Below, piece by piece: positions 54,603 through 64,000 of a DNA stretch of 64,000 bases (positions are counted from its first letter, which is position 1; the number at the start of each line of letters is the position of its first letter). The DNA lies in assembly GCF_003575965.1 (NCBI RefSeq), contig NZ_QWJJ01000002.1:1-64000 (forward strand), given 5' to 3'. The translations under genes and the position numbers were made by a program. The stretch is from Pseudooceanicola sediminis. GTDB taxonomy: Bacteria; Pseudomonadota; Alphaproteobacteria; Rhodobacterales; Rhodobacteraceae. The notes below the pieces were generated by a model that made no database searches, was not told the DNA's origin, and worked only from the letters and a program-made list of their open reading frames with translations.

Positions 54603-55606
54603 GCGGCTGCCTCGATCCCCGAAACACTGGTGGCGACATCCGCGATCAGCCCGCGAAGATCATCGCCGCGCGCGCGGGCGGCAAAGTTGAGGCCCATGCG
54701 ATGCGACAGCACGGGCCGCGCCATGGCCAGCACATCCTCGGGCGACGGGGCAAGACGCCCCTGCAACATGGCGCGCGCGCGGACCGTCAGCATCAGGGCC
54801 TGCGCGGCGCGGGGCCCAGGACCCCAGGAAACCGTCTCGCGCACGCGGGCCGAGGCCGAGGGATCGTCAGGGCGGCAGGCCCGCACCAGGTCCAGGATCA
54901 TTTCGACAATGCTGTCGCCCACCGGCATCCGACGCAAGAGTGTCTGCGCCTCCAGCAATTCCGATGCAGTAAACACCGCGTGGGCCTCGGTTTCGGTGGC
55001 GCCGGTGGTTGAAAGGAGAATCGCCCGCTCTGTATCGCGATCAGGATAATCCACGTCGATCTTCACGAGGAAACGGTCAAGCTGTGCCTCGGGCAGCGGA
55101 TAGGTGCCTTCCTGCTCGATCGGGTTCTGCGTGGCGAGGACGTGGAACGGCATTCCGAGGGGGCGATCCTCGCCCGCGACCGTGACCATCTTTTCCTGCA
55201 TTGCCTGGAGCAGCGCCGACTGCGTGCGTGGCGATGCACGGTTGATTTCATCAGCCATAAGCAACTGGCAGAACACCGGCCCAGACAGAAACCGGAAGCT
55301 GCGCGAGCCGTCTGCCGCGGTCTCAAGCACCTCGGAACCAAGGATATCTGCGGGCATCAAGTCCGGCGTGAACTGGATGCGGCTGCCGTCCAACCCCATG
55401 ACGGTCGACAAGGTTTCGACCAGCCGCGTCTTGCCCAGTCCGGGAAGGCCGATGAGCAGAGCATGCCCGCCGCACAACAAGGCCGACAATGTCAGGTCGA
55501 CGACCGCCTCCTGGCCGACGAACCGCTGGGTGATGGAGGCTTTGGCCTGCGCCAGCTTTTCCTCGACCGCTTCGATGGCAATCACGAGGTCATCTGCATC
55601 TGTCAT
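54599..55606 (-). CDS. MoxR-family AAA+ ATPase
   Basis: This 335-residue ATPase has Walker [11 protein letters not shown] near residue 57 and Walker [21 protein letters not shown] near residue 118. Sensor 1 is in [20 protein letters not shown]. The C-terminal lid holds [18 protein letters not shown] and [18 protein letters not shown]. MoxR ATPases act as chaperones that insert cofactors or activate VWA-domain partners. It is first in a tightly coupled operon with DUF58, BatA-DUF4159 and VWA-like genes. Divergent from the DUF1285 gene, 52 bases between starts. Confidence 0.95.
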   Translation of the reverse strand: MTDADDLVIAIEAVEEKLAQAKASITQRFVGQEAVVDLTLSALLCGGHALLIGLPGLGKTRLVETLSTVMGLDGSRIQFTPDLMPADILGSEVLETAADGSRSFRFLSGPVFCQLLMADEINRASPRTQSALLQAMQEKMVTVAGEDRPLGMPFHVLATQNPIEQEGTYPLPEAQLDRFLVKIDVDYPDRDTERAILLSTTGATETEAHAVFTASELLEAQTLLRRMPVGDSIVEMILDLVRACRPDDPSASARVRETVSWGPGPRAAQALMLTVRARAMLQGRLAPSPEDVLAMARPVLSHRMGLNFAARARGDDLRGLIADVATSVSGIEAAA

Positions 55607-55658
55607 GGCAAAAACTCCTGTTCGACCTATATCTTGTTTAACGAACTGTACTCACGAG

Positions 55659-56270
55659 ATGGTTAACGGCCAATTCATGCTCACACAAAATACCGTGAAA
55701 GTGACAGCAGAGAGTATCCTTGCCTCTGCAAAAGCAGCCAAGGGACGCGGACTTCCGCCTGTTCACGCCTGGAACCCGGAATTTTGCGGCGATCTGGATA
55801 TGCGTATCGCACGCGATGGCACATGGTTCTATCTGGGAACGCCCATCGGTCGACCTGAGCTGGTGCGCCTGTTCTCGACCATCCTGCGCAAGGATGGGGA
55901 TCAATACTTCCTCGTCACGCCGGTCGAAAAAGTTGGTATCACGGTTGAGGATGCGCCATTCGTTGCCGTCGATTTCGACGTGGAGGGCACGGGCGAGACG
56001 CAATCTCTGACCTTCCTGACCAATGTAGCGGACAAGGCCGCTGCCGGGCCGGATCACCCGATCAGGGTTGTCCGCGACCCGGAGACGGGCGAGCCATCGC
56101 CCTATGTGCTGGTGCGCGACAGGCTGGAGGCGTTGATTGATCGCAAGAGTTTCTACCGCCTCGTCGATCTGGGCGACACCTGCGAAAGTGAGGGGCAGGA
56201 CTGGTTCGGGGTCTGGTCCGGCGGCACGTTTTTCCCGATTATTCCGGCGGACGAGTTGACCGCGCCCTAG
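55659..56270 (+). CDS. DUF1285-family protein
   Basis: This protein of about 203 residues contains HAWNPEFCGDLDMRIARDGT, WFYLGTPIGRPELVRLFSTI and FLVTPVEKVGITVEDAPFVA, the two-layer DUF1285 pattern. It has no signal or membrane segment. Function is unknown. ATG 55659 and ATG 55677 are both possible starts; neither has a strong ribosome site. The long open frame upstream is antisense to the MoxR gene. The DUF1285 gene next to a MoxR operon recurs in this group, suggesting a functional link. Confidence 0.86.
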   Translation: MVNGQFMLTQNTVKVTAESILASAKAAKGRGLPPVHAWNPEFCGDLDMRIARDGTWFYLGTPIGRPELVRLFSTILRKDGDQYFLVTPVEKVGITVEDAPFVAVDFDVEGTGETQSLTFLTNVADKAAAGPDHPIRVVRDPETGEPSPYVLVRDRLEALIDRKSFYRLVDLGDTCESEGQDWFGVWSGGTFFPIIPADELTAP

Positions 56271-56334
56271 GCCGCACGCATCCTGATTCCAGACGGTCGG
56301 GCCCCTTGGGCCTTGCGCGGAAGGGGGATGAACC

Positions 56335-57123
56335 ATGCCGAAATTCGCAGCCAGCCTGACGACGCTGTTTACCGAAATTCCCATGCAAAAAAGGGTCTTG
56401 GCGGCAGCCGAGGCCGGGTTCGAGGCGGTCGAGATCCCGTTCCCCTATGACACGCCCGCGCAGGACATCCGCAATGCCCTGGGCTTTGCGAACCTGCCGC
56501 TGGTCCTGATCAATGCGCCACCGCCCAACTACACGGGTGGCACGGCGGGGTTCGCCGCGATTGTCGGCGCGCAGGAGAGGTTCCGGCATGATTTCCGGCG
56601 CGCGTTGCGCTATGCGCAGACGTTGAAAGCCAGGCATATCCACGTCATGTCCGGGGCCGCGTGGGGCGACCAGGCCTTTGATACCATGGTTGAAAACCTC
56701 AGATGGGCCTGCGCCTTCGCACCAGAACAGAGCCTGACCATCGAACCGATGAATGCGACCGACCTGCCCGGCTATTTCCTGTGCGATTTCGAGCGTGGTG
56801 CGGGGGTCATCGCGGCGGTTGGCGCAGAAAACCTCGGGCTGCAATTCGACACCTACCATGCCCATATGATCACCGGTAACGTACTGGAAAGCTGGGATAA
56901 ATATGGCGGTCTGGCGCATCATGTGCAGATTGCCGGGCCGCAGGGCCAGCATGAGCCCGAGCAGGGAGAGATCGATTTCCGCAGCTTTTTCGCCCGCCTC
57001 GATGCCAGCGGCTATGACGGCTGGGTCGGTGCCGACTATCGACCACGCGGCAGGACCCAGGACGGACTGGGCTGGCTTGCCGATGCGCAGGCGGGACTCG
57101 GGGCGTTCAAACGGCCCGCCTGA
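56335..57123 (+). CDS. hyi: Hydroxypyruvate isomerase-family TIM-barrel protein
   Basis: This 262-residue protein fits hydroxypyruvate isomerase, which converts hydroxypyruvate and tartronate semialdehyde. LTIEPMNATDLPGYFLCDF supplies the first catalytic Glu, LQFDTYHAHMITGN metal-site Asp and His, and HHVQIAGPQGQHEPEQGEID the later ligands. At the second catalytic position, family members read GxEYxP, but here it is GADYRP, so Glu has become Asp. No glyoxylate carboligase or tartronate reductase gene adjoins it. AAGGGGGA precedes the ATG. Confidence 0.8.
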   Translation: MPKFAASLTTLFTEIPMQKRVLAAAEAGFEAVEIPFPYDTPAQDIRNALGFANLPLVLINAPPPNYTGGTAGFAAIVGAQERFRHDFRRALRYAQTLKARHIHVMSGAAWGDQAFDTMVENLRWACAFAPEQSLTIEPMNATDLPGYFLCDFERGAGVIAAVGAENLGLQFDTYHAHMITGNVLESWDKYGGLAHHVQIAGPQGQHEPEQGEIDFRSFFARLDASGYDGWVGADYRPRGRTQDGLGWLADAQAGLGAFKRPA

Positions 57124-57438
57124 CGTCTGCGATTGGGGCGATGACGCCCCCTGCTGACCCGGATTCAGGAACGTCGGTATTTGAGCGGTATCTGGGCGGT
57201 AACTAGGCGGTTTTTGCGCCGCTGAAACCTTTACGAACAATGACTTGGTGCGCACGTTGCCACGTCGGTATCCGGCACCGCCATGCGCCGCGAAAGGTGG
57301 CGTCGCGGGCTGGCCGAAGCGTGGCCGCCGACGCCGGGTTGAGCGGCCTTTCACAACCCCGACGAGGAGCCTCGATCAGGCCGACCAGAGGGGGAGACCG
57401 ATTTGCCCGGGCGGCGGGCCACGCGCCTGTGCCGTATG
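57124..57438. other. Intergenic gap (315 bases) without a supported gene
   Basis: This gap separates the convergent hyi and CDF genes. It contains ACCG array C (57175-57211) and a further GTCGGTATCCGG unit near 57264. Short open frames here have unnatural composition and no ribosome site. No RNA gene was recognised. Confidence 0.6.
57175..57211 (-). repeat. Four ACCG blocks on an exact 11-bp period (copy C)
   Basis: CGGT begins at 57175, 57186, 57197 and 57208 on plus, so the minus strand reads ACCG with 11-bp phasing ending in ACCGACGT. Another TACCGACGT unit lies at about 57263-57271 on minus. It is in a convergent gap, as copy A is. Confidence 0.8.
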
Positions 57439-58413
57439 TCAGTGACCGATCAGGGGGGCGTCGTTGCAGGCATTCGTCGGCTCCTCAAGCTCGATCGTGA
57501 CATGGGTCAGGCCAAAGGACTCGGACAGGCATTGCTTGATCGCCGCGCGGGTATCTGCGCCGCCGGAAGGGGCCGCGAAGGCGTCGGGGGTCAGAACGAC
57601 ATGCGCCTCGAGCGCGACTTCGCCTTCCTGCATCTGCCACAGGTGCAGGTGGTGGACCGAGGCGACGCCGGGCACGGTGCCGAGCTGCGCCGTCACATCG
57701 CCCACGGTCGGGGTTTCGGGACTGCCCAGCATCAGCAGGCGGATCACAGGCGTAATCTCGCTGCCGGCGTGCCACAGGATATAGGCTGAGATGGCGATGG
57801 TGACGATGGGATCGACCAGCGTCCAGTCATACAGCAGGATCACCGTACCGGCGACAATCACCGCAACCGAGCCGAGCGCATCAGCCACGTTGTGCAGAAA
57901 GGCCGCCCGCATGTTCACGCTGTCACGGGACAGGCGCAGCACCAGCAGCGCGGTGATGGTGTCGATGACCAGCGCGACGGCGGCGACGATGACAACCATC
58001 CATCCCGCCACATCGCGCGGTTCAAAGAATCGCTGCACGCCTTCGGCTGCGAGGAACAGGGCGATGACAATCAGCGTGGTATAGTTGATCAGGGCGGCGA
58101 CGACTTCGGCCCGGCCATAGCCGAAGGTCATGCCGGCATCCGCCGGGCGGCGGGCAATGCGGCGCGCCAGATAGGCGATCACCAGCGACAGGGCGTCCGA
58201 CAGGTTATGCACCGCATCCGCGATCAGGGCCAGGGAACCGGACAAGATACCGGCGATGATCTGAACGACCGTCAGCAGGATGTTGACGGCGACGGCCCAT
58301 GCAACGCGGCGGTCCCCGACAAGATCCGGATCGGTATGATGATGCCCGGCGTGGGAGTGGCCCGCGTGGGAGTGACCTTGGGGGCTGTCGTGGTGCGAAT
58401 GATCATGCGGCAT
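57439..58413 (-). CDS. Cation diffusion facilitator, zinc exporter (ZitB/CzcD type)
   Basis: This 324-residue inner-membrane antiporter exports Zn (and perhaps Cd). A His-rich N-terminus (GHSHAGHSHAGHHHTDP) precedes six helices. ADAVHNLSDALSLVIAYLAR in TM2 and AFLHNVADALGSVAVI in TM5 each supply the His-x3-Asp pair of the Zn site. The cytoplasmic C-terminal domain contains VASVHHLHLWQMQEGEVALE. ATG 58413 is the conserved MPHDHSH start; the frame is open to 58518 through its promoter. It is driven by a MerR-type promoter. Confidence 0.93.
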   Translation of the reverse strand: MPHDHSHHDSPQGHSHAGHSHAGHHHTDPDLVGDRRVAWAVAVNILLTVVQIIAGILSGSLALIADAVHNLSDALSLVIAYLARRIARRPADAGMTFGYGRAEVVAALINYTTLIVIALFLAAEGVQRFFEPRDVAGWMVVIVAAVALVIDTITALLVLRLSRDSVNMRAAFLHNVADALGSVAVIVAGTVILLYDWTLVDPIVTIAISAYILWHAGSEITPVIRLLMLGSPETPTVGDVTAQLGTVPGVASVHHLHLWQMQEGEVALEAHVVLTPDAFAAPSGGADTRAAIKQCLSESFGLTHVTIELEEPTNACNDAPLIGH

Positions 58414-58462
58414 ATTGCGTCTTTCGTAAGGGTTTGTCGGGGCTGGCCCCCAGGTTGCCCTT

Positions 58463-58493
58463 AATCTAGGATCTCTAGTCACTAGAGCTTCAA
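58463..58493 (-). promoter_or_regulatory. MerR-type promoter and operator for the CDF gene
   Basis: On the minus strand, TTGAAG (58488-58493) and TAGATT (58463-58468) are separated by 19 bases, the over-long spacer typical of MerR-activated promoters. The spacer contains a perfect 15-bp palindrome CTCTAGT-C-ACTAGAG (58473-58487). The promoter lies 50 bases before the CDF ATG and just upstream of the divergent merR-like gene. Confidence 0.85.
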
Positions 58494-58507
58494 GAGGAGA
58501 TTTCACA

Positions 58508-58918
58508 ATGTTTTCCATCGGAGCCCTGTCCCGGCAGACCGGGGTGAAAGTGCCGACGATTCGCTATTACGAACAGGCCGGGCTGTTGCCGGAGGGCGAG
58601 AGGACGGCGGGCAATCAGCGCCGCTATGGTCGCGCCGGGTTGGACCGGCTGCATTTCATTCGCCATGCCCGCGACCTGGGCCTGCCACTGGAGGCGATCC
58701 GGCATCTGCTGGAGCTGAGCGACAAGGGGCGTGACTGCCACGGCGCCCATGAGATTGCGCGCGACCATCTGGCCGACGTGCGGTCGCGCATCACCCGGTT
58801 GAAACGGCTGGAAACCGAGCTGGAGCGCCTGGCCGCCACCTGTGACCATGCCCCGGGAGAGCCTTGCGGGCTGATCGAGGCGCTTGGCGACCACGGGCAG
58901 TGCAGCGGCGCGCATTAG
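58508..58918 (+). CDS. MerR-family metal-responsive regulator (ZntR-like)
   Basis: This 136-residue protein has a winged helix (MFSIGALSRQTGVKVPTIRY, YEQAGLLPEG), a dimer helix and a C-terminal metal site. Cys77, Cys112, His114 and Cys120 occupy positions close to those of ZntR/CadR zinc-site residues, with an extra Cys132 and His129. It should twist the promoter at 58463-58493 to activate the divergent CDF exporter on zinc or a similar ion. AGGAG precedes the ATG by 8 bases. Metal specificity is inferred from the partner. Confidence 0.9.
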   Translation: MFSIGALSRQTGVKVPTIRYYEQAGLLPEGERTAGNQRRYGRAGLDRLHFIRHARDLGLPLEAIRHLLELSDKGRDCHGAHEIARDHLADVRSRITRLKRLETELERLAATCDHAPGEPCGLIEALGDHGQCSGAH

Positions 58919-58982
58919 GCCCGCGATTCGGCACATCTCCGGCCCGCCCCGCCGCGCAGGGGGCGCGATGCAATCGCGGGCC
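58918..58982. repeat. 11-bp inverted repeat around a GC-rich loop after merR
   Basis: GGCCCGCGATT (58918-58928) pairs perfectly with AATCGCGGGCC (58972-58982) across 43 bases that can fold further. It starts at the last base of the MerR-like stop codon and lies between convergent merR and polA, so it may act as a terminator or mRNA end for both. Confidence 0.55.
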
Positions 58983-59045
58983 CTGTTCGCGGAGAGGGTA
59001 TTAGCGGGGGCGGGTTTGCAGGGCCGGGTTTGCGGGGGCCGGGCG

Positions 59046-61850
<2,805 letters not shown>

Positions 61851-61991
61851 GTTGCGCCTCCGGATGTTGCGGAGACCGTAATGCCACGAAGACCGCGGAG
61901 TCGCCAGCGTGCATCAACCGCCCTTGCCGCGACGGCCGCGCCCCCGACCGGCGAATGTGTCGGGACAAGGGGGCAATCCGGGGGCAAGGGA

Positions 61992-62058
61992 GGGGGGCGC
62001 TGCCCCCCGCGCCGGGGCGGCGCCCCCCCGGGGTATTTCCCGCCAGATGATGAAGAGC
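61992..62058. repeat. Composite dispersed repeat, copy 4
   Basis: A hairpin GGGGGGC-GCT-GCCCCCC (61992-62008) is followed by CGCCCCCCCGGGGTATTTCC and then CGCCAGATGATGAAGAGC. The tail matches 32813-32840. It is in the 281-base gap between polA and the zinc-finger gene, which holds no gene. Confidence 0.75.
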
Positions 62059-62131
62059 GCGCGGCGAAGACGGACCGACGGTGAGTTTAGGCGCGCCGGG
62101 CCGTGGGTGCGTGCGGGCCTAGTGACTGGGC

Positions 62132-62323
62132 CTAGTGGCTGGGCGCGTCGGGGGTGCCGTGGTCCTTGAGGACATATTTCGCGTCGCAATAGCCGCATTC
62201 GACGAAGCCGGTGTCGTCGGGGATGGTGAGCCAGACGCGCGGGTGACCGAGCGCCCCTTCGCCGCCGTCACAGGCGACCTTGTGGCTATCGACGATCCTG
62301 GTTTCCGGTGCTTCGATCGGCAT
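62132..62323 (-). CDS. CHCC-type zinc-finger small protein
   Basis: This 63-residue protein contains [20 protein letters not shown] and [12 protein letters not shown]. Cys, His and a Cys-x2-Cys pair make the zf-CHCC knuckle related to the NDUFS6 zinc domain. The bacterial member's role is unknown; complex I association is speculative. ATG 62323 follows AAAGGGA; an ATG 18 codons upstream is in frame but not conserved-looking. It stands alone, downstream of the HIT gene by about 100 bases. Confidence 0.88.
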   Translation of the reverse strand: MPIEAPETRIVDSHKVACDGGEGALGHPRVWLTIPDDTGFVECGYCDAKYVLKDHGTPDAPSH

Positions 62324-62421
62324 GGGCTGTCCCTTTGCGAATGGCTGAGCTGCTGTGCTGGAATTACCGCGAAACAAGGCTCCGTGGCAAGCGGTGAGGC
62401 AGGCGGGCGCCGCGGCGCCGG

Positions 62422-62796
62422 TCAGGCCTGAGGCGCGACCATGCGGCCCATGTTGCGACCGGCCAGGATATGCAGGTGGAAATGCGGCACCTCCTGCACG
62501 CCATCGGGGCCGGCGTTCGAGATATAGCGCGCGCCGGTGTCCGGGGTGATCCCGGCGTCGGCGCAGATGCGCGCGACGGTGCGGTTGAAATCGACGATCT
62601 CGGCGTCGCTCGCCTCGGCTGCGAAATGGTCATAGGTCACGTAGGGGCCCTTGGGGATGACCAAGACATGAGTCGGGGCCTGCGGGCGGATGTCCGCGAA
62701 GGCCAGGGTGTGATCGGTTTCGAGAACGGTGTTGTTGGGAATTTCACCGCGCAGGATTTTCGCGAAGATGTTCTGGTCGTCGTAGGAATAGGTCAA
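62422..62796 (-). CDS. HIT-family (histidine triad) nucleotide hydrolase
   Basis: This 124-residue HINT-type protein hydrolyses purine phosphoramidates. [20 protein letters not shown] opens it, [20 protein letters not shown] follows, and [15 protein letters not shown] is the histidine triad near residues 103-109. Length and spacing are typical of bacterial HinT. Downstream of the glycosyltransferase gene by about 46 bases, possibly in the same transcript. Confidence 0.95.
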   Translation of the reverse strand: MTYSYDDQNIFAKILRGEIPNNTVLETDHTLAFADIRPQAPTHVLVIPKGPYVTYDHFAAEASDAEIVDFNRTVARICADAGITPDTGARYISNAGPDGVQEVPHFHLHILAGRNMGRMVAPQA

Positions 62797-62842
62797 GGTT
62801 TACCTCGGGTTGGCAGGGGTCGGGTGCGGGTCAGGACGGGCC

Positions 62843-64000
62843 TCAGTCCGTGAACAGGTGGTCGAGCGCCACGATATCATGTGCGGTGGCCAGTGGCACG
62901 CCCAGGAATCCGGCGACCGCGGGGGCATTTTCCGCCGCTGCCTGCTGTTCGCGGATGCGGTAGAGATTTTCGAAATCGCTGTCGCGGATCTGATCGGATT
63001 CGAAGGTCATGTCGTGGCGGATGGTGGGCAGCAGGCGCGCCAGGGTTTCGGGCGGCGTGCGTTCGCCCGCGAGACCGACGCGCCGGGCGTGGCCGGTGAG
63101 ATAATCGTCGCTAAAGGCGCAGTCGATTTCGAGCAGGCGGGTCTGGGCGCGATCACTGCAGAAGTCGTGCAGCAGGTCGAGGCCGGAGGGATCCATGCAG
63201 ACGACCATGCGGTCCGTCTTGTGATAATCGAACAGCATCCGCATCAGCGCGCGTCGGTGGCGGGTGCGTTTTTCCAGGTTGGTCTGGATGCCGCCGAGGT
63301 CGGGCAGCGGCGTGTGGTCTTCGTGAAACAGGTAATCGACGCAGTGCAGGCCGGTCACCTGGCGGATCTGGTCGACCAGCCGCTTTGCGACGTGCCATTT
63401 CTTGCAGATCACGATCATCAGCTGGCGTTCCCGTCCCAGCGAGCTTTCGGTTTCCCAGAAGCGGGTGGCAAAGCGGCGCCCGACGCGGCCGCGCCCCGAG
63501 AGGAACCGGAACAGCGAGCGCCCCTCGTTCGAGATCTGGAAATCGACACCGCGGGCGGCGTAGAGCTGACCCAGGCGGCGCTTCATTTCATGCGCCTGGG
63601 GGCTGATCTTGCGGGCAAAGAGGTAATCCTGGCCAAGCAGCAGGTCGTAGTGGTCGTTGTAGAAGGTGACCGGCATGCCGTAGTCGGTGAACAGCAGGAA
63701 CGTCAGGGTGCGGGCGCTGATTTCGGTTTCCGGCACCAGGTGGCGCACGAGGGTCTGGAAGAACGTCTCGTCCGGGATCCAGGTGCGGCGGAAAAAGCGC
63801 ATCACGTCGCGGCGGGTGCGGCAAAAATCGAGGATCGCCTCGATCGTGCGGCGGCGCAGGCACCACCACTGGGAGCCGATCTGGATCTGCAGGTCCGCCG
63901 GGATGCTGCGCGCCAGACCGAAGCGCCGTTGAAAGGCGATGGATCTGTAGAAAAGACGCTTGTTCTTTCGCTCGTTGAAGGGGTGCCGGTAGATCAGCCG
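62843..64000 (-). CDS. Core-2/I-branching (GT14) glycosyltransferase, 5' part outside window
   Basis: The frame is open from 62843 to the right edge, giving at least 385 residues without a start. RLIYRHPFNERKNKRLFYRS leads to GSQWWCLRRRTIEAIL and then RFFRRTWIPDETFFQTLVRH. These match the acceptor and catalytic end of GT14 beta-1,6-N-acetylglucosaminyltransferases. The last 250 residues (from about MPVTFYNDHYDLLLGQDYLF) form the extra C-terminal domain found in Rhodobacteraceae members (DUF5928-type). An internal GTG at 63805 is not the start, since conserved sequence continues upstream. Likely a cell-surface glycan enzyme. Confidence 0.82.
   Translation of the reverse strand, partial: RLIYRHPFNERKNKRLFYRSIAFQRRFGLARSIPADLQIQIGSQWWCLRRRTIEAILDFCRTRRDVMRFFRRTWIPDETFFQTLVRHLVPETEISARTLTFLLFTDYGMPVTFYNDHYDLLLGQDYLFARKISPQAHEMKRRLGQLYAARGVDFQISNEGRSLFRFLSGRGRVGRRFATRFWETESSLGRERQLMIVICKKWHVAKRLVDQIRQVTGLHCVDYLFHEDHTPLPDLGGIQTNLEKRTRHRRALMRMLFDYHKTDRMVVCMDPSGLDLLHDFCSDRAQTRLLEIDCAFSDDYLTGHARRVGLAGERTPPETLARLLPTIRHDMTFESDQIRDSDFENLYRIREQQAAAENAPAVAGFLGVPLATAHDIVALDHLFTD

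Noticed and set aside
57240-57500. Short open frames in the hyi-CDF gap
   Set aside because: Arg/Ala-rich peptides without ribosome sites or domains, one running into the CDF gene antisense; typical of GC-rich noncoding DNA.

Overview
The window is a stretch of core chromosome from a high-GC alphaproteobacterium, almost certainly Rhodobacteraceae (Roseobacter group). The evidence is gene content and order: the block rpoZ - RSH - DUF2062 - pdxJ - acpS - lepB - rnc - era - recO, three tandem peptide deformylases beside fmt, a DUF721/DciA gene divergent from mutY, the glycolate oxidase trio glcD-glcE-glcF, and a GT14 glycosyltransferase with a family-typical C-terminal extension. Coding density is high and about 66 protein genes can be supported. 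I see no rRNA, tRNA, CRISPR array, prophage or insertion sequence. The assignment rests on protein recognition by eye; no database search was run.

Layout. 1-8.7 kb: 5' part of a soluble lytic transglycosylase divergent from dapA; a manganese regulator/transporter pair (mntR, mntH) with palindromes between them; a VOC protein; and smpB - sseA - aminotransferase on the minus strand. 8.7-18.8 kb: DsbA-like and DciA-like genes, mutY (TTG start), an AlkB-type hydroxylase, a three-gene acyl-CoA operon resembling pimF-pimC-pimD, adenine deaminase and an FAH-family hydrolase. 18.9-31 kb: a TetR regulator and META lipoprotein, then the recO-to-rpoZ housekeeping block and folK. 31-40 kb: NYN protein, ispH, M29 aminopeptidase, rnhA, a cyanide-insensitive-type bd oxidase (cioA, cioB and a 31-residue DUF2474 subunit), fmt, and three deformylase genes of which one lacks catalytic residues. 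40-48 kb: PatB/MalY C-S lyase, a glyoxalase-like protein, Hsp20, a secreted trypsin-like protease and glcDEF. 48-58 kb: DUF599 protein, a four-gene MoxR / DUF58 / BatA-DUF4159 / VWA-amidotransferase-like operon, DUF1285 protein and hydroxypyruvate isomerase. 58-64 kb: a CDF zinc exporter divergent from its likely MerR regulator with a textbook 19-bp-spacer promoter, polA, a CHCC zinc-finger protein, a HIT protein and the 3' part of a GT14 gene.

Working together. The dominant themes are translation and its quality control (fmt, def, smpB, era, rnc, RSH), envelope processes (lepB, slt, DsbA, MoxR operon), metal homeostasis (MntR/MntH, MerR/CDF) and carbon use (glycolate oxidation, beta-oxidation, adenine salvage). 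The least explained signals are intergenic. Three loci carry exactly four ACCG blocks on an 11-bp period. A second, composite dispersed repeat (G-rich hairpin plus a GGGRTATTT-type tail) occurs at four loci, and one copy supplies the start-codon region of glcE. The MoxR operon is the best candidate for an understudied protein system, although it is a conserved family arrangement rather than an unknown one.
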